NCBI RefSeq assembly: GCF_014647535.1
Contig: NZ_BMPJ01000010.1
Coordinates: forward strand, 1-64,000
From: Thermus composti
Lineage (GTDB): Bacteria > Deinococcota > Deinococci > Deinococcales > Thermaceae
Direction of reading: 5' to 3'
Length of the DNA stretch: 64,000 bases
How positions within the stretch are numbered: the stretch's first letter is position 1; each line of letters starts with the position of its first letter. Under the pieces are notes generated by a model. It was not told the origin of the DNA. It saw only the letters and a program-made list of their open reading frames with translations, and did not search any database. A program made the translations under genes and the position numbers. Positions 33,211 to 42,055 of this stretch are shown here, piece by piece.

Positions 33211-33972
33211 GTGCGCCGGATCCTCGTCCTGGTGGAGTACGACGGCACGGGGTTCAAGGGGCTCCAGCGGCAAGGCCCGGGCCTGCGCACCGTCCAGGGA
33301 GAGCTGGAAAAAGCCCTTCCCGGGATCGGGGCCCTGCCCAAGGCGGTGGCCGCAGGCCGCACCGACGCCGGGGTCCACGCCCTGGCCATGCCCTTCCACT
33401 TTGACCTGGAAAGCGCCATCCCCGTGGCCCGGATCCCCGAGGCCCTAAACCGCCTCCTCCCCGAGGACCTGAAGGTGGTGCGGGCCTTAGAGGTGGTCCC
33501 GGACTTCCACGCCCGCAAGGACGCCCTTTGGCGGGCTTACCGCTACCGGATCCTCCTAAGGCCCCACCCCTCCCCCCTCCTCCGCCACCGGGCCTTCTGG
33601 GTGGGGCGGCCCCTGGACCTTAAGGCCATGGAAGAGGCCCTAAGCCTCCTTCCCGGGCGGCACAACTTCCTGGGCTTCGCCACCGCCGAGGTGCGGGAGG
33701 GGCTTCGGGAGCTTTACGAGGCCCGGCTGGAGGCGGTGGAGGGGGAGGCTGGCCTCGAGGTCCACCTCTACTTCCGGGGCCAAAGCTTCCTCCGGGGGCA
33801 GGTGCGGGGCATGGTGGGAACCCTTTTAGAGGTGGGGCTTAAGAAGCGCCCCCCGGAAAGCCTCCTGGAGATCCTAAGGACCGGGGACCGGCGCCTGGCC
33901 GGTCCCACGGCCCCGCCCCAGGGGCTTTACTTCCTCGAGGCCGCCTACCCCGAGGCCAAGCTCAAGCCTTAG
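33211..33972 (+). CDS. truA: tRNA pseudouridine(38-40) synthase TruA
   Basis: A 253-residue TruA. The opening [20 protein letters not shown], the catalytic aspartate in [18 protein letters not shown], the RYRILL and FLGFAT segments and the late [18 protein letters not shown] are all diagnostic. It makes pseudouridine in the tRNA anticodon arm. An in-frame start at 33157 would add 18 unconserved residues and is rejected on the -10 box. Its stop shares the four bases TTAG with the stop of the convergent permease. Confidence 0.94.
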   Translation: MRRILVLVEYDGTGFKGLQRQGPGLRTVQGELEKALPGIGALPKAVAAGRTDAGVHALAMPFHFDLESAIPVARIPEALNRLLPEDLKVVRALEVVPDFHARKDALWRAYRYRILLRPHPSPLLRHRAFWVGRPLDLKAMEEALSLLPGRHNFLGFATAEVREGLRELYEARLEAVEGEAGLEVHLYFRGQSFLRGQVRGMVGTLLEVGLKKRPPESLLEILRTGDRRLAGPTAPPQGLYFLEAAYPEAKLKP

Positions 33973-35156
33973 AGGCGGCTCCTGGGGTCCAGGGCGTCCC
34001 GGAGCCCGTCCCCCAGGTAGTTGAAGGCCAGCACGGTGATGAAGATCATGAACCCCGGGGGCAGGGCGAGCCAGGGGGCGGTGAAGATGTACTCCTGGGC
34101 GTTGGTGAGCATGTTCCCCCAGGTGGCCACGGGCGGCTGGATGCCAAAGCCCAGGAAGGAAAGGGCCGCCTCCGTGAGGATGGCCCCGCCGATCTGCAGC
34201 GTGGCCTGGACGATGATGGGGGCCAGGGTGTTGGGCACCAGGTGGCGGAACATGATGCGGAAGTCAGAGGCCCCCAGGGCCTGCGCGGCGGTGGCGTAGT
34301 CCTGCTCCCTTAGGGAGAGGATGCTCCCCCGCACCAGCCGGGCCGTGCCCAGCCAGCCGAAGAGGACCAGGATGAAGATGATGATGAAAACGCTGGCGGC
34401 ATCGCCAAACACCCCTTGGGCCCAACGCCCCACCGCCACCTCCGGGTCCCTAAGGAGGGCGGAGAGCACCAGAAGGAGGGGGAGGGTGGGGATGGTGAGC
34501 ATAAAGTCAATGAGGCGGCTGATGGCCACGTCCAAATCCAGGCGGATCTGCCCCTTAAGCCCGTACCAGGCGGCCCAAAGGACCAGAGCCAGGGTAAGGC
34601 CGAAGCCCAAGTAGCTCCCAAGGCTTCCCGCCCGGATCCCGTCCTCGGCCAAGGCCCAGGCGATGGAGAGGACCAGGTAAAGGGCCCCGTAGTAAAGAAA
34701 CCAGGAGAGGACCCGCCAAAGGGCGAAGGTCCAGGGATGGAAACCTTCCTTCTCCCGGCGCAAAGGGCCTAGGTAGAAGCGGAGGGGCCTGCCCGCGTAG
34801 TAGCCCGCCAAGGTGCCCATAAGGGTCCCCAAGAGCACGCTGGAGAAGGCCACGGCAAACCCCACCAGCAAGGAGATGCGGGAGCCGTAGATGATGCGGG
34901 AGAGCACGTCCCGGCCCAGGTCGTCGGTGCCCAAAAGGTGCTCCCGGGAAGGGGGGTTGAAGTAGTACTGGCCCACGTCCTCCCCCGTGGGCTGGGCGGT
35001 GGGATCGTAAGGGGCGATCAAGGGGGCGAAGATGGCCATGAGGACCAGGAGCACGATCACCACGAGCCCCGCCATGGCCATCTTGTGCCGCCTAAGCCGG
35101 CGCCAAAAGAGGCTGAAGAAGGTCCTGGACTGGGGAGAAGCGGTCGCGGTCGCCAT
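33969..35156 (-). CDS. oppC: peptide ABC transporter permease (DppC/OppC)
   Basis: A 395-residue permease, longer than the usual ~290 because of an insertion of about 100 residues between the first conserved segments ([26 protein letters not shown]) and the core. The insert holds extra hydrophobic segments ([20 protein letters not shown]). The EAA-type loop is [24 protein letters not shown], and [18 protein letters not shown] ends the core. It partners OppB, 9 bases upstream on the same strand. The ATPase subunits are not nearby. Confidence 0.9.
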   Translation of the reverse strand: MATATASPQSRTFFSLFWRRLRRHKMAMAGLVVIVLLVLMAIFAPLIAPYDPTAQPTGEDVGQYYFNPPSREHLLGTDDLGRDVLSRIIYGSRISLLVGFAVAFSSVLLGTLMGTLAGYYAGRPLRFYLGPLRREKEGFHPWTFALWRVLSWFLYYGALYLVLSIAWALAEDGIRAGSLGSYLGFGLTLALVLWAAWYGLKGQIRLDLDVAISRLIDFMLTIPTLPLLLVLSALLRDPEVAVGRWAQGVFGDAASVFIIIFILVLFGWLGTARLVRGSILSLREQDYATAAQALGASDFRIMFRHLVPNTLAPIIVQATLQIGGAILTEAALSFLGFGIQPPVATWGNMLTNAQEYIFTAPWLALPPGFMIFITVLAFNYLGDGLRDALDPRSRL

Positions 35157-35165
35157 GCCTCACCT

Positions 35166-36176
35166 CTAGCTGTAGCGGATCCTGGGGTCCACCAGGGCGT
35201 AGGCCAGGTCGGCCAGGAGGTTGAAAAGGGCGGTCATGAGGGCGAGGAAAGCCAAAGCCGCCATGGCCACGTTGTAGTCCTTCTCCACCAGGGCGTCAAA
35301 GATGGCCCGGCCCATCCCCGGGTAGCTGAAGATGGTCTCGGTGATGGTGGCCCCGCCCAAAACCCCGGGGATGGCGAGCCCCACCAAGGTCACGATGGGG
35401 ATGAGAGCGTTCCTGAGGGCGTGCTTGTAGAGCACCACCCGCTCGGAAAGCCCCTTGGCCCGGGCAGTGCGGATGTAGTCCTGGGAGAGCACCTCCAGGA
35501 GGGAGGCCCGCATGAACCGGGTCCACTCCGCCATCTGCAAGGAGGCCAGAGTGACCACCGGCAGGACGAGGTGCCAGGCCCACTGGCCCAAGAACGCCCA
35601 GAGGCTCACCGCCCCGGAGCGCACGTCCTCCCAGAGCACCCCGGGCACCCCGCCCGTGGGGAAGCGGGGGAAGCCCGGGATATGGTCGGGGAGCCAGATG
35701 GCGAAGAAGTAAAGGAGCAAAATCCCCAGGAAGAAGACGGGCATGGAGAACCCCACGAAGGAGAGGAAGGTGATGACGTAATCCGCCAAAGAGTACTGGC
35801 GCACGGCGGAGAAGATCCCCACAGGGATGGCCACCACGAGGGCCAAGGTCAAGGCGAGCCCGGAAAGGATCAGGGTCTTGGGCAGGCGCTGGACGAAGAT
35901 GTACTCCGCCGCGGGGATCCCGTAGGTGCGGCTATACCCCAGGTCCCCCCTTAGCGCCCGGGAAAGCCACTTGAAGTACCGGATGTGAAGGGGCTGGTCC
36001 AGGCCGTAGGCCCGCTTCAAGGCCTCAAACTGCTCGGCGGTCATGCGGGGGTTCTGCCGCCTGAGCTCGTCCAAAGGGTCCCCCGGCTGCAAGGCCAAGA
36101 GGGCGTAGATCACCACGCTGGCCGCGAAGAGCAGGGGGATGATCTGCAAAAGCCTGCGCACCGTGTAGGCGAACAC
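35166..36176 (-). CDS. oppB: peptide ABC transporter permease (DppB/OppB)
   Basis: A 336-residue permease with six spans. It has the DppB/OppB N-terminus (VRRLLQIIPLLFAASVVIYALLALQPGDP), the AEQFEALKRAYGLDQPLHIRYFKWLSRALRGDLGYS-type periplasmic segment, and the EAA loop DYIRTARAKGLSERVVLYKHALRN. The GTG at 36176 has AGGAGGT at good spacing, so it is translated from a normal ribosome-binding site after the intergenic terminator. Length and topology are ordinary for the family. Confidence 0.92.
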   Translation of the reverse strand: MFAYTVRRLLQIIPLLFAASVVIYALLALQPGDPLDELRRQNPRMTAEQFEALKRAYGLDQPLHIRYFKWLSRALRGDLGYSRTYGIPAAEYIFVQRLPKTLILSGLALTLALVVAIPVGIFSAVRQYSLADYVITFLSFVGFSMPVFFLGILLLYFFAIWLPDHIPGFPRFPTGGVPGVLWEDVRSGAVSLWAFLGQWAWHLVLPVVTLASLQMAEWTRFMRASLLEVLSQDYIRTARAKGLSERVVLYKHALRNALIPIVTLVGLAIPGVLGGATITETIFSYPGMGRAIFDALVEKDYNVAMAALAFLALMTALFNLLADLAYALVDPRIRYS

Positions 36177-36207
36177 CCTTGTACCTCCTCTTTTATGCCA
36201 CTAAAAA

Positions 36208-36233
36208 GCCCGCTGGGGTTTACCCCAGCGGGC
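36208..36233 (-). terminator. intra-operon terminator after oppA
   Basis: An 11-bp perfect stem (GCCCGCTGGGG) with a 4-base loop. On the minus strand it is followed by TTTTTAGTGG, so it can stop a share of transcripts between oppA and oppB, leaving the binding protein in excess. Confidence 0.75.
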
Positions 36234-36251
36234 CCCACTATACCACCCGGG

Positions 36252-38120
36252 CTACCGGGTGGAAAGGGCGTACTTCGCCTGGTCCCACTTCTTCACGGCG
36301 CCCCGGCTCGCCCAGCCGATCTCCCAGGCATTCCAGCCGGGGTAGCCGTAGCCGCCCGCGTAAGCGCTGGTCACGTAGTTCACCAGGCCCTGGCGCACCA
36401 CGTAGGGGTTGGCGCGGAAGTAGAGGGGAAGCGCCGGGAGCTCCTCGGCCCAGATCTCCTGCGCCCGGGCGAAGAGCTGCTTCCTGCGGGCCTCGTCAAA
36501 CTCCAGCACCGCCTGGCTGGTGAGCCGGTCAAACTCGTCGTTCCGCCAGCCGCCGATGTTCTGGCCCTGGTAGTTGTTCTCCCTGGTGGGCACCAGGATG
36601 GCCCCGGTGTTCAGGTTCCTGTACTGGAAGAGGCCACCGTCCTCGGCCAGGGTGGAGACCCAGGCGAACATAAACATCCCGGTCCACTTGCACTCGGAAG
36701 CCCGCTGGGTGTAGTCGTCGGCGAAGACCACGGCGGAGGGGGCGTTGTTGATCTTGACGGCGATGCCGATCTTCCTCAGGTCCTCGGCGAAGAACTGCTG
36801 GGTGCGCTCGCGGATGGCGTTGCCCGCGGTGGTCACGTACTCAATCTCAAAGCGCACCGTGCGCCCGCCCACCTGGCGCTGGAGGATCCCATCGGGTCCA
36901 GGCCGCCAGCCCATCTGGGCGAGGAGCTGCCGGGCCTTGTCCAGGTTGAACTCGTACTTCTTGACGTTGGGGTGGAAGAGGGGGTTGACGGGGGCGATCC
37001 AGGTGTGGGCCACGGGCTGGAGCCCGTCAAAGAAGGCCCTTACCAGGCCCTCCCGGTTCATGGCGTGGAGGAGGGCCTGCCGGGTGCGCTTGTCGTTGAG
37101 GCCGAGGTCCTTGACCACCTGGCAGTTCTCAAACTTGTTGATGTCAATGTGCTCCCAGATGGCCCCGGGCACGAACCAGATGTCAAAGCGGCCGGGGGCA
37201 CGGGAGGTGAGCTGGCGGCTCCTGGCCTGGTCAAAGGTGAGGGAGACGCTGGAAGTGGCGTCAATGGAGCCACCGATCACCGCCACCAGGAGGGAGTTGG
37301 TGTTCTGGATGAAGCGGTAGACCACCTTCTGCACGTATCTGCTCTCGCCGCCCTCGGGCTTGATGGGGAAGTTGGGGTTACGGACCATCTCAATGGAGTT
37401 CCCCGGCACCCAGCGGCGGAGCGTGAAGGGCCCGGAGTAGACCATGGCCCCCCGGTTCAGGGCCTGGGGCGTGGCGAACTTGAGGAAGAAGTTGCGGTAG
37501 AGCTCGTTGAGCCGCTCGGCGTCCTTGTCAGGGTCCAGGTTGCGGGCCGCCGCCTTCACCCTTTCCCACTCGGGCCCCATGACGTGCTTGGGGGCGTAGG
37601 TGGCGATGGGACCGTAGGTGTCGTAGTAGTAGGCGGGCTCAAAGATGAGAGTGAAGTTGCGGGCGTCCCTGATGCGAACGTTTACCCGCTCCCAGTAGTC
37701 CGGGTTCAGCACCGGCATGCCCTTGGCCTTCCCCACCTCAAAGTAGAAGGCCACGTCCTCGGTGGTGATGGGCTTGCCGTCGGACCACCTGGCGTCGGGG
37801 CGGATGGTGATGTCCATCTCCAGGCGCTTCTTGCCCGCGCCGATGTCCGTCACCCGCAGGCGGCCGTTTTGCAGGGTGGGCACCTCGGTGGCCAGGACCG
37901 GGAAGTTCTGGCTGTCGGCGTTGAAGCCGATGAAGGGGGCGAAGAGGTACTCCTCGATCTCGCTCTTGATGGCCTGGTTAGAGATGACGTCAAGGAAGTC
38001 CCCCGCCAAGACCCTGGGCTCCTGGGAAGCCCCGACGATGAGGCTATTGTCCTGGGGCCCCGCCAGGGCCAGGCCCAAAGCGGTTATACCGAGTACAGCC
38101 AGCTTACCTGCGCTCCTCAT
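36252..38120 (-). CDS. oppA: peptide ABC transporter substrate-binding protein
   Basis: A 622-residue extracellular binding protein (family 5, SBP_bac_5). The signal peptide is MRSAGKLAVLGITALGLALA and no lipobox cysteine is seen. Domain features include IGFNADSQNFPVLATEVPTL, ITIRPDARWSDGKPITTEDVAF and ALLHAMNREGLVRAFF. It presents oligopeptides, or possibly other ligands, to OppB/OppC. It has a spaced promoter and a 5' leader with a hairpin and AAGGAGG site, then a terminator before the permease genes. Confidence 0.9.
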   Translation of the reverse strand: MRSAGKLAVLGITALGLALAGPQDNSLIVGASQEPRVLAGDFLDVISNQAIKSEIEEYLFAPFIGFNADSQNFPVLATEVPTLQNGRLRVTDIGAGKKRLEMDITIRPDARWSDGKPITTEDVAFYFEVGKAKGMPVLNPDYWERVNVRIRDARNFTLIFEPAYYYDTYGPIATYAPKHVMGPEWERVKAAARNLDPDKDAERLNELYRNFFLKFATPQALNRGAMVYSGPFTLRRWVPGNSIEMVRNPNFPIKPEGGESRYVQKVVYRFIQNTNSLLVAVIGGSIDATSSVSLTFDQARSRQLTSRAPGRFDIWFVPGAIWEHIDINKFENCQVVKDLGLNDKRTRQALLHAMNREGLVRAFFDGLQPVAHTWIAPVNPLFHPNVKKYEFNLDKARQLLAQMGWRPGPDGILQRQVGGRTVRFEIEYVTTAGNAIRERTQQFFAEDLRKIGIAVKINNAPSAVVFADDYTQRASECKWTGMFMFAWVSTLAEDGGLFQYRNLNTGAILVPTRENNYQGQNIGGWRNDEFDRLTSQAVLEFDEARRKQLFARAQEIWAEELPALPLYFRANPYVVRQGLVNYVTSAYAGGYGYPGWNAWEIGWASRGAVKKWDQAKYALSTR

Positions 38121-38136
38121 ACCGCCTCCTTTCGTG

Positions 38137-38186
38137 GCACTTCCGTAAGTGCAAGGCCATTATACAGCCCTCCAGGCGAAGGTCAA
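38137..38186 (-). promoter_or_regulatory. oppA promoter and leader hairpin
   Basis: On the minus strand TTGACC (38181-38186), a 16-bp spacer and TATAAT (38159-38164). The leader has a 6-bp inverted repeat (GCACTT/AAGTGC, 38137-38152) upstream of AAAGGAGG. The hairpin may stabilise the message. Confidence 0.65.
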
Positions 38187-38201
38187 TGGGAAAAGCCTTA
38201 A

Positions 38202-38223
38202 GGGGGCCTGAAACCAGGCCCCC
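38202..38223 (-). terminator. intrinsic terminator after the IscA-type gene
   Basis: A 9-bp stem (GGGGGCCTG with CAGGCCCCC) and a 4-base loop, followed on the minus strand by TTAAGGCTTTT. It separates the IscA-type gene from the oppA promoter. Confidence 0.65.
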
Positions 38224-38243
38224 CTAGAGGACACCCCAAAGGC

Positions 38244-38624
38244 CTAGTGGCCGCAGGTGCGGGCCTCGCCCTCCTGGTCCTTGGTGCGGAAGGAGTGGCC
38301 GCAGCCGCAGGTGCTGGCGGCGTTGGGGTTGTGGACCGTGAACCCGCCCCCCATGAGGCTTTCCACCCAGTCAATCTCCGAACCCACCAGGTAGGGCAAG
38401 GACATGGGGTCCACCACCAGGCGTACCCCGTGCATCTCCACGAAGGTGTCCCCCTCGAGCTCCCGTTCGTCCACGGCCATGCCGTACTGGAAGCCCGAGC
38501 AGCCGCCGGACTTGATGTAGACCCGGATGGCGGCGTGTTCCTTCCCGTAGCGGGCCAGGATCTCCTTTGCCTTCTCCGCCGCCAGGGGGGTGATGCGGAT
38601 GACCGCCTCTTGGGTTTCCACCAT
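38244..38624 (-). CDS. erpA: IscA/ErpA-type iron-sulfur cluster insertion protein
   Basis: A 126-residue A-type carrier. The three cluster-binding cysteines are in [10 protein letters not shown] and STCGCGHSF, in the usual spacing. The protein delivers Fe-S clusters to apo-proteins. A C-terminal tail ([12 protein letters not shown]) carries a further Cys and His. ATG 38624 follows AAGGAGG at good spacing; the longer reading from 38654 has no support. It stands alone, between a terminator and a divergent peptidase gene. Confidence 0.92.
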   Translation of the reverse strand: MVETQEAVIRITPLAAEKAKEILARYGKEHAAIRVYIKSGGCSGFQYGMAVDERELEGDTFVEMHGVRLVVDPMSLPYLVGSEIDWVESLMGGGFTVHNPNAASTCGCGHSFRTKDQEGEARTCGH

Positions 38625-38690
38625 GCCGAACCTCCTTACCCCTAAGGCTAGCACGGAAGGGGTAGGAGAAGGTGAGGGAGCTTCCAGAGG

Positions 38691-38696
38691 TAGGAT
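38691..38696 (+). promoter_or_regulatory. -10 box, leaderless promoter of M24 peptidase gene
   Basis: TAGGAT ends 6 nt before the ATG at 38703. Confidence 0.45.
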
Positions 38697-38702
38697 GGAC
38701 CC

Positions 38703-39833
38703 ATGGAGCTACGGGCGGTGCAGGAGGTCCTAAAGGAAGAACGCCTGGACGGCTGGCTTCTTTATAGCTTTGGCGGGAGCAACCCCTTGGCCCTCGAGGC
38801 CCTAGGCCTTTCCCACCTCCACCTCACCCGCCGCTTCGCCTACCTCATCCCCAGGGAAGGCCCCCCCACCCTCCTCTGCCACGCCATTGAGGCAAGCCTC
38901 TTCCCTCCCCTCCCCGGAAACCGAAAGACCTACCACACCTGGAGGGGCTTCCTGGAGGGCCTCGCCCACCTTCTAGAGGGGATGCGGCGCATCGCCTTGG
39001 AGTACGTCCCCGGAGGGCAGATCCCCTACCTCTCCCGGGTGGACGGGGGGACCCTGGACCTCCTCCGGGGGATGGGCCTGGAGCTCGCCTCCTCCTGGCC
39101 TTTGCTCCTCCTCTTCCAAACCTGGGACGAGGAAAGGCTAAAAAGCCACCTCCGGGCGGCGGCGGGGCTCGTGCGGGCCAAGGATTTGGCCCTAGACTAC
39201 CTGCGGGTGCGTCCCAAGGCCAGCGAGCGGGAGGTCCAACAGGTCTTGGCGCGGGCCCTGGAGGAAAGGGGTCTCGTCTTTGACCACCCCCCCATGGTGG
39301 CCTTCGGGAAAAACGCCGCCAACCCCCACCACGAGCCCACGGACAAGCTTTTGGAAGAGGGGGAGGTGGTCCTTCTGGACCTCTGGGCCAAGGAGCCGGG
39401 CGGGGTCTACGCCGACCTCACCTGGATGGCGGGGAAAAGGCCCCCGGAGGCGGCCCACAAGGCCTTCCAGGCGGTGGCCCAAGCTAGGGACCAGGCCATC
39501 GCCTTCGTGGCCGAGGCCTACCGGGAAGGCCGCCACCCCAAAGGCTTTGAGGTGGACCGGGTGGCCCGCAAGGCCCTGGAAGAGGCGGGCTACGGCCCCT
39601 ACATCCGCCACCGCACCGGGCACAACCTGGGGGAGGAGGTCCACGGGGCAGGCCCCCACCTGGACGACCTGGAGACCCACGACTTCCGCCCCCTGGTGCC
39701 GGGCCTCGCCTTCACCGTGGAGCCCGGGGTCTACCTGGAGGCCTTCGGGGTGCGCACTGAGGTGGACGTCTACCTCCATCCCACGGGCCCCGAGGCCACC
39801 ACCCCCCTGCAGGAGACCATTACCCCCCTTTAG
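38703..39833 (+). CDS. M24-family aminopeptidase P-like peptidase
   Basis: A 376-residue pita-bread metallopeptidase. An N-terminal creatinase-like domain ([15 protein letters not shown]) precedes the catalytic domain from about residue 150. Metal ligands appear in order: Asp in [18 protein letters not shown] (two), His in [12 protein letters not shown], Glu in [10 protein letters not shown] and Glu in RTEVDVYL. This set is complete. It likely cleaves Xaa-Pro bonds, though other M24 activities (dipeptidase, creatinase-like) cannot be excluded. Confidence 0.85.
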   Translation: MELRAVQEVLKEERLDGWLLYSFGGSNPLALEALGLSHLHLTRRFAYLIPREGPPTLLCHAIEASLFPPLPGNRKTYHTWRGFLEGLAHLLEGMRRIALEYVPGGQIPYLSRVDGGTLDLLRGMGLELASSWPLLLLFQTWDEERLKSHLRAAAGLVRAKDLALDYLRVRPKASEREVQQVLARALEERGLVFDHPPMVAFGKNAANPHHEPTDKLLEEGEVVLLDLWAKEPGGVYADLTWMAGKRPPEAAHKAFQAVAQARDQAIAFVAEAYREGRHPKGFEVDRVARKALEEAGYGPYIRHRTGHNLGEEVHGAGPHLDDLETHDFRPLVPGLAFTVEPGVYLEAFGVRTEVDVYLHPTGPEATTPLQETITPL

Positions 39834-39843
39834 GGGGGCGTGG

Positions 39844-39849
39844 TATCTT
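39844..39849 (+). promoter_or_regulatory. -10 box upstream of prs
   Basis: TATCTT ends 10 nt before ATG 39860. The in-frame TTG at 39848 overlaps it and is not favoured. Confidence 0.4.
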
Positions 39850-39859
39850 GGGGAACGGC

Positions 39860-40792
39860 ATGGACCGCCCCCTCCTGATCTTCTCCGGCCAGTCCAACCG
39901 GCCCCTGGCCCAGGCCATCGCCGAGGCCCTAGGCCTCCCCTTGGGGAAGAGCGTCACCCTCCGCTTCGCCAACGATAACCTCTTCGTGCGCTACGAGGAA
40001 AGCCTCCGGGAAGGCGACGTCTTCATCGTCCAGTCTTTCGTCCCGCCGGTGCAGGACCACCTGATGGAGCTCCTCATGATGATTGACGCCGCCAAGGGGG
40101 CGAGCGCCGCCCGGGTCACCGCCGTCATCCCCTACTTCTCCTACGCCCGGAGCGACAAGAAGGACGCCCCCAGGATCTCCATCACCGCCCGGCTCATCGC
40201 CGACCTCCTGCAGACGGCGGGGGCCGACCGGGTCCTCACCATGACCCTCCACTCCCCCCAGGTCCACGGCTTTTTCAAGATCCCCGTGGACCACCTCTCC
40301 GCCGAGCCGGTGATCGCCAACTACTTCGCCACCCGGGTGGACCTGGAAAACGCCGTGGTGGTGGCCCCGGACGCCGGGGACCTCAAGCGGGCGAGCTCCC
40401 TTGCCCGCAGGCTCGGCCTCCCCCTGGCCTTCATTGACAAGGAACGGGTCTCGGACACGGAGGTCCGGGTCCGGATGCTGGTGGGGGAGGTGGAAGGGAA
40501 GACCGCCCTCATCGTGGACGACGAGATCTCCACCGCGGGGAGCCTGGTGGAGGCGGTGGAGGCCCTGATGCAGGCGGGGGCCAAGGAGGTCTACGCCGCC
40601 GCCACCCACGGGGTCTACGTGGGCCCGGCCCTGGAGAGGATCGCCCAAAGCCCCGTGAAGGAGGTGGCCGCCACCGACACCTGCCCCCCCAAGGAAGGCC
40701 CCAAGCTCAGGACCCTCACCGTGGCCCCCCTCTTCGCCGAGGCCATCTGGCGGATCCATAGGGGGGAGTCGGTTTCCAGCCTCTTCACATGA
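39860..40792 (+). CDS. prs: ribose-phosphate pyrophosphokinase (PRPP synthase)
   Basis: A 310-residue PRPP synthase, supplying PRPP for purine, pyrimidine, His and Trp synthesis. The catalytic flexible loop is degenerate relative to the classical form: [18 protein letters not shown] in place of YARQDRK..REPI, and the ribose-phosphate loop [16 protein letters not shown] is intact. The Mg-ATP site has [11 protein letters not shown] and [10 protein letters not shown] instead of DLHAAQIQGFF and SPDVGG. These changes suggest a divergent subgroup with altered regulation; the fold and length are standard. ATG 39860 is the start; TTG 39848 lies in the -10 region. Confidence 0.88.
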   Translation: MDRPLLIFSGQSNRPLAQAIAEALGLPLGKSVTLRFANDNLFVRYEESLREGDVFIVQSFVPPVQDHLMELLMMIDAAKGASAARVTAVIPYFSYARSDKKDAPRISITARLIADLLQTAGADRVLTMTLHSPQVHGFFKIPVDHLSAEPVIANYFATRVDLENAVVVAPDAGDLKRASSLARRLGLPLAFIDKERVSDTEVRVRMLVGEVEGKTALIVDDEISTAGSLVEAVEALMQAGAKEVYAAATHGVYVGPALERIAQSPVKEVAATDTCPPKEGPKLRTLTVAPLFAEAIWRIHRGESVSSLFT

Positions 40793-41511
40793 TGGCGCGG
40801 ACCGAGCGGCTTCAGCTTGCGGGCCTTCCCGCTTTGGCCCGGGTCCCCGAGGACCCCAAGGCCCTCCTTTTGGTCCTCCACGGGCTCCAGGGGTCCAAGG
40901 AGCACATCCTCTCCCTCCTTCCCGGCTACGCCGAAAGGGGCTTCCTCCTCCTGGCCTTTGACGCCCCCAGGCACGGGGAGCGCCAAGGCCCTCCCCCCTC
41001 CGCCAAAAGCCCCCGCTACGTGGAGGAGGTCTACCGGGTGGCCCTGGGCTTCAAGGAGGAGGCCATGAGGGTGGCGGAGGAGGCCCAAAGGCGCTTTGAC
41101 CTCCCCCTTTTCCTCGCCGGGGGGAGCCTGGGGGCCTTCGTGGCCCATTTGCTCCTCTCGGAAGGGTTCCGCCCCCAGGCGGTCCTGGCCTTCATCGGGT
41201 CGGGCTTTCCCATGAAGCTCCCCCAGGGGCAGGTGGTGGAAGACCCCGAGGTCTTGGCCCTCTACGAGGCCCCGCCCGCCACCCGGGGGGAGGCCTACGG
41301 GGGGGTGCCCCTTCTCCACCTCCACGGGACCAAGGACCTCCTGGTGCCCCTCGCCCGCATGGAGAAGACCCTCGAGGCCCTAAGCCCCCACTACCCGGAA
41401 GGCCGCCTGGCCCGCTTCGTGGAGGAGGGAGCGGGGCACACCCTCACCCCCCTCATGGCCCGAATGGGGCTCGCCTTTTTGGAGGCCTGGCTTGCTCCTC
41501 GAGGGGCTTAG
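40789..41511 (+). CDS. alpha/beta-hydrolase, esterase-like
   Basis: A 240-residue alpha/beta-hydrolase. The oxyanion segment is [10 protein letters not shown], the nucleophile Ser is in [10 protein letters not shown], the acid is probably the Asp of [14 protein letters not shown] and the His is in [10 protein letters not shown]. These place it with small esterases of the dienelactone hydrolase-like or YitV-like group. Cytosolic, no signal peptide. Its ATG overlaps the prs stop (ATGATG), so it is co-translated with prs; the functional link is unclear. Confidence 0.82.
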   Translation: MMARTERLQLAGLPALARVPEDPKALLLVLHGLQGSKEHILSLLPGYAERGFLLLAFDAPRHGERQGPPPSAKSPRYVEEVYRVALGFKEEAMRVAEEAQRRFDLPLFLAGGSLGAFVAHLLLSEGFRPQAVLAFIGSGFPMKLPQGQVVEDPEVLALYEAPPATRGEAYGGVPLLHLHGTKDLLVPLARMEKTLEALSPHYPEGRLARFVEEGAGHTLTPLMARMGLAFLEAWLAPRGA

Positions 41512-42055
41512 GGGCTACCGGAACTTCCCCGGGGGGTTCAAGGCCTACCGCAAGGCCTTTCCCACGGTGGAGCTTTCCTGGTGGCACCGGGTGGGGGACG
41601 TGGGGACGATACGCCGCCTCCGGGCCCTCGCCCCCGAGGGGTTTCGCTTCAGCGTCTACGGCCACAAGCACCTCACCTTTAGGCCCTCGGGGGAGGAAAG
41701 GCGCACCTTAAGGCGCTTCCTCCGGCGCTTCCGCCTCTTCGGAGACAAAAGGGGAGCGGTGCGGCTTTGGGTGCCGGAAGAGGTGGAAAAGGAGGCTTTC
41801 CGGGAGTGGCTGGACCTCTTGGAGGAGGTGGCGAGGCCCTTAGGCCCCTTGGCCATCGCCTTCCAGGCGGAGGAGGCCCTCTGGCCCCTCGTCCTGGAAC
41901 GGGGCTTTGCGGTGGTGAACCGGCCCGGGGGGCCCTTCCTCTACCTGGTGGACCCAAAAGGCCCCCTGCCCCCGGGCCAGGGCTACCTTTACCGGAGCCC
42001 TTCACAAGGGGGCGGTTCCGTCCTACACTCAAGGGCGGAGGTTGACCCGGATTGA
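41492..42055 (+). CDS. short DUF72-family protein
   Basis: A 187-residue protein that resembles DUF72 (a TIM-barrel-like family of unknown function) in its N-terminal two-thirds: YRNFPGGFKAYRKAFPTVELSWWHRV and FRFSVYGHKHLTF, matching the F-x-TVE and F-x-V-x-KH-x-T motifs. It is shorter than the usual ~240 residues, and the C-terminal YxYFNN segment is missing, so the family call is moderate. It starts at TTG inside the esterase gene (20-base overlap), and its 3' end holds the speA promoter. Confidence 0.62.
   Translation: MLLEGLRGYRNFPGGFKAYRKAFPTVELSWWHRVGDVGTIRRLRALAPEGFRFSVYGHKHLTFRPSGEERRTLRRFLRRFRLFGDKRGAVRLWVPEEVEKEAFREWLDLLEEVARPLGPLAIAFQAEEALWPLVLERGFAVVNRPGGPFLYLVDPKGPLPPGQGYLYRSPSQGGGSVLHSRAEVDPD
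42001..42029 (+). promoter_or_regulatory. speA promoter (-35 and -10)
   Basis: TTCACA (42001-42006), a 17-bp spacer and TACACT (42024-42029), inside the end of the DUF72 gene. A GGAGG lies between the -10 box and the speA start. Confidence 0.5.

Noticed and set aside
35985-38201. A 738-codon open frame on the plus strand
   Set aside because: It is antisense to oppA and oppB, has no domain signals and arises from the codon bias of the real genes.
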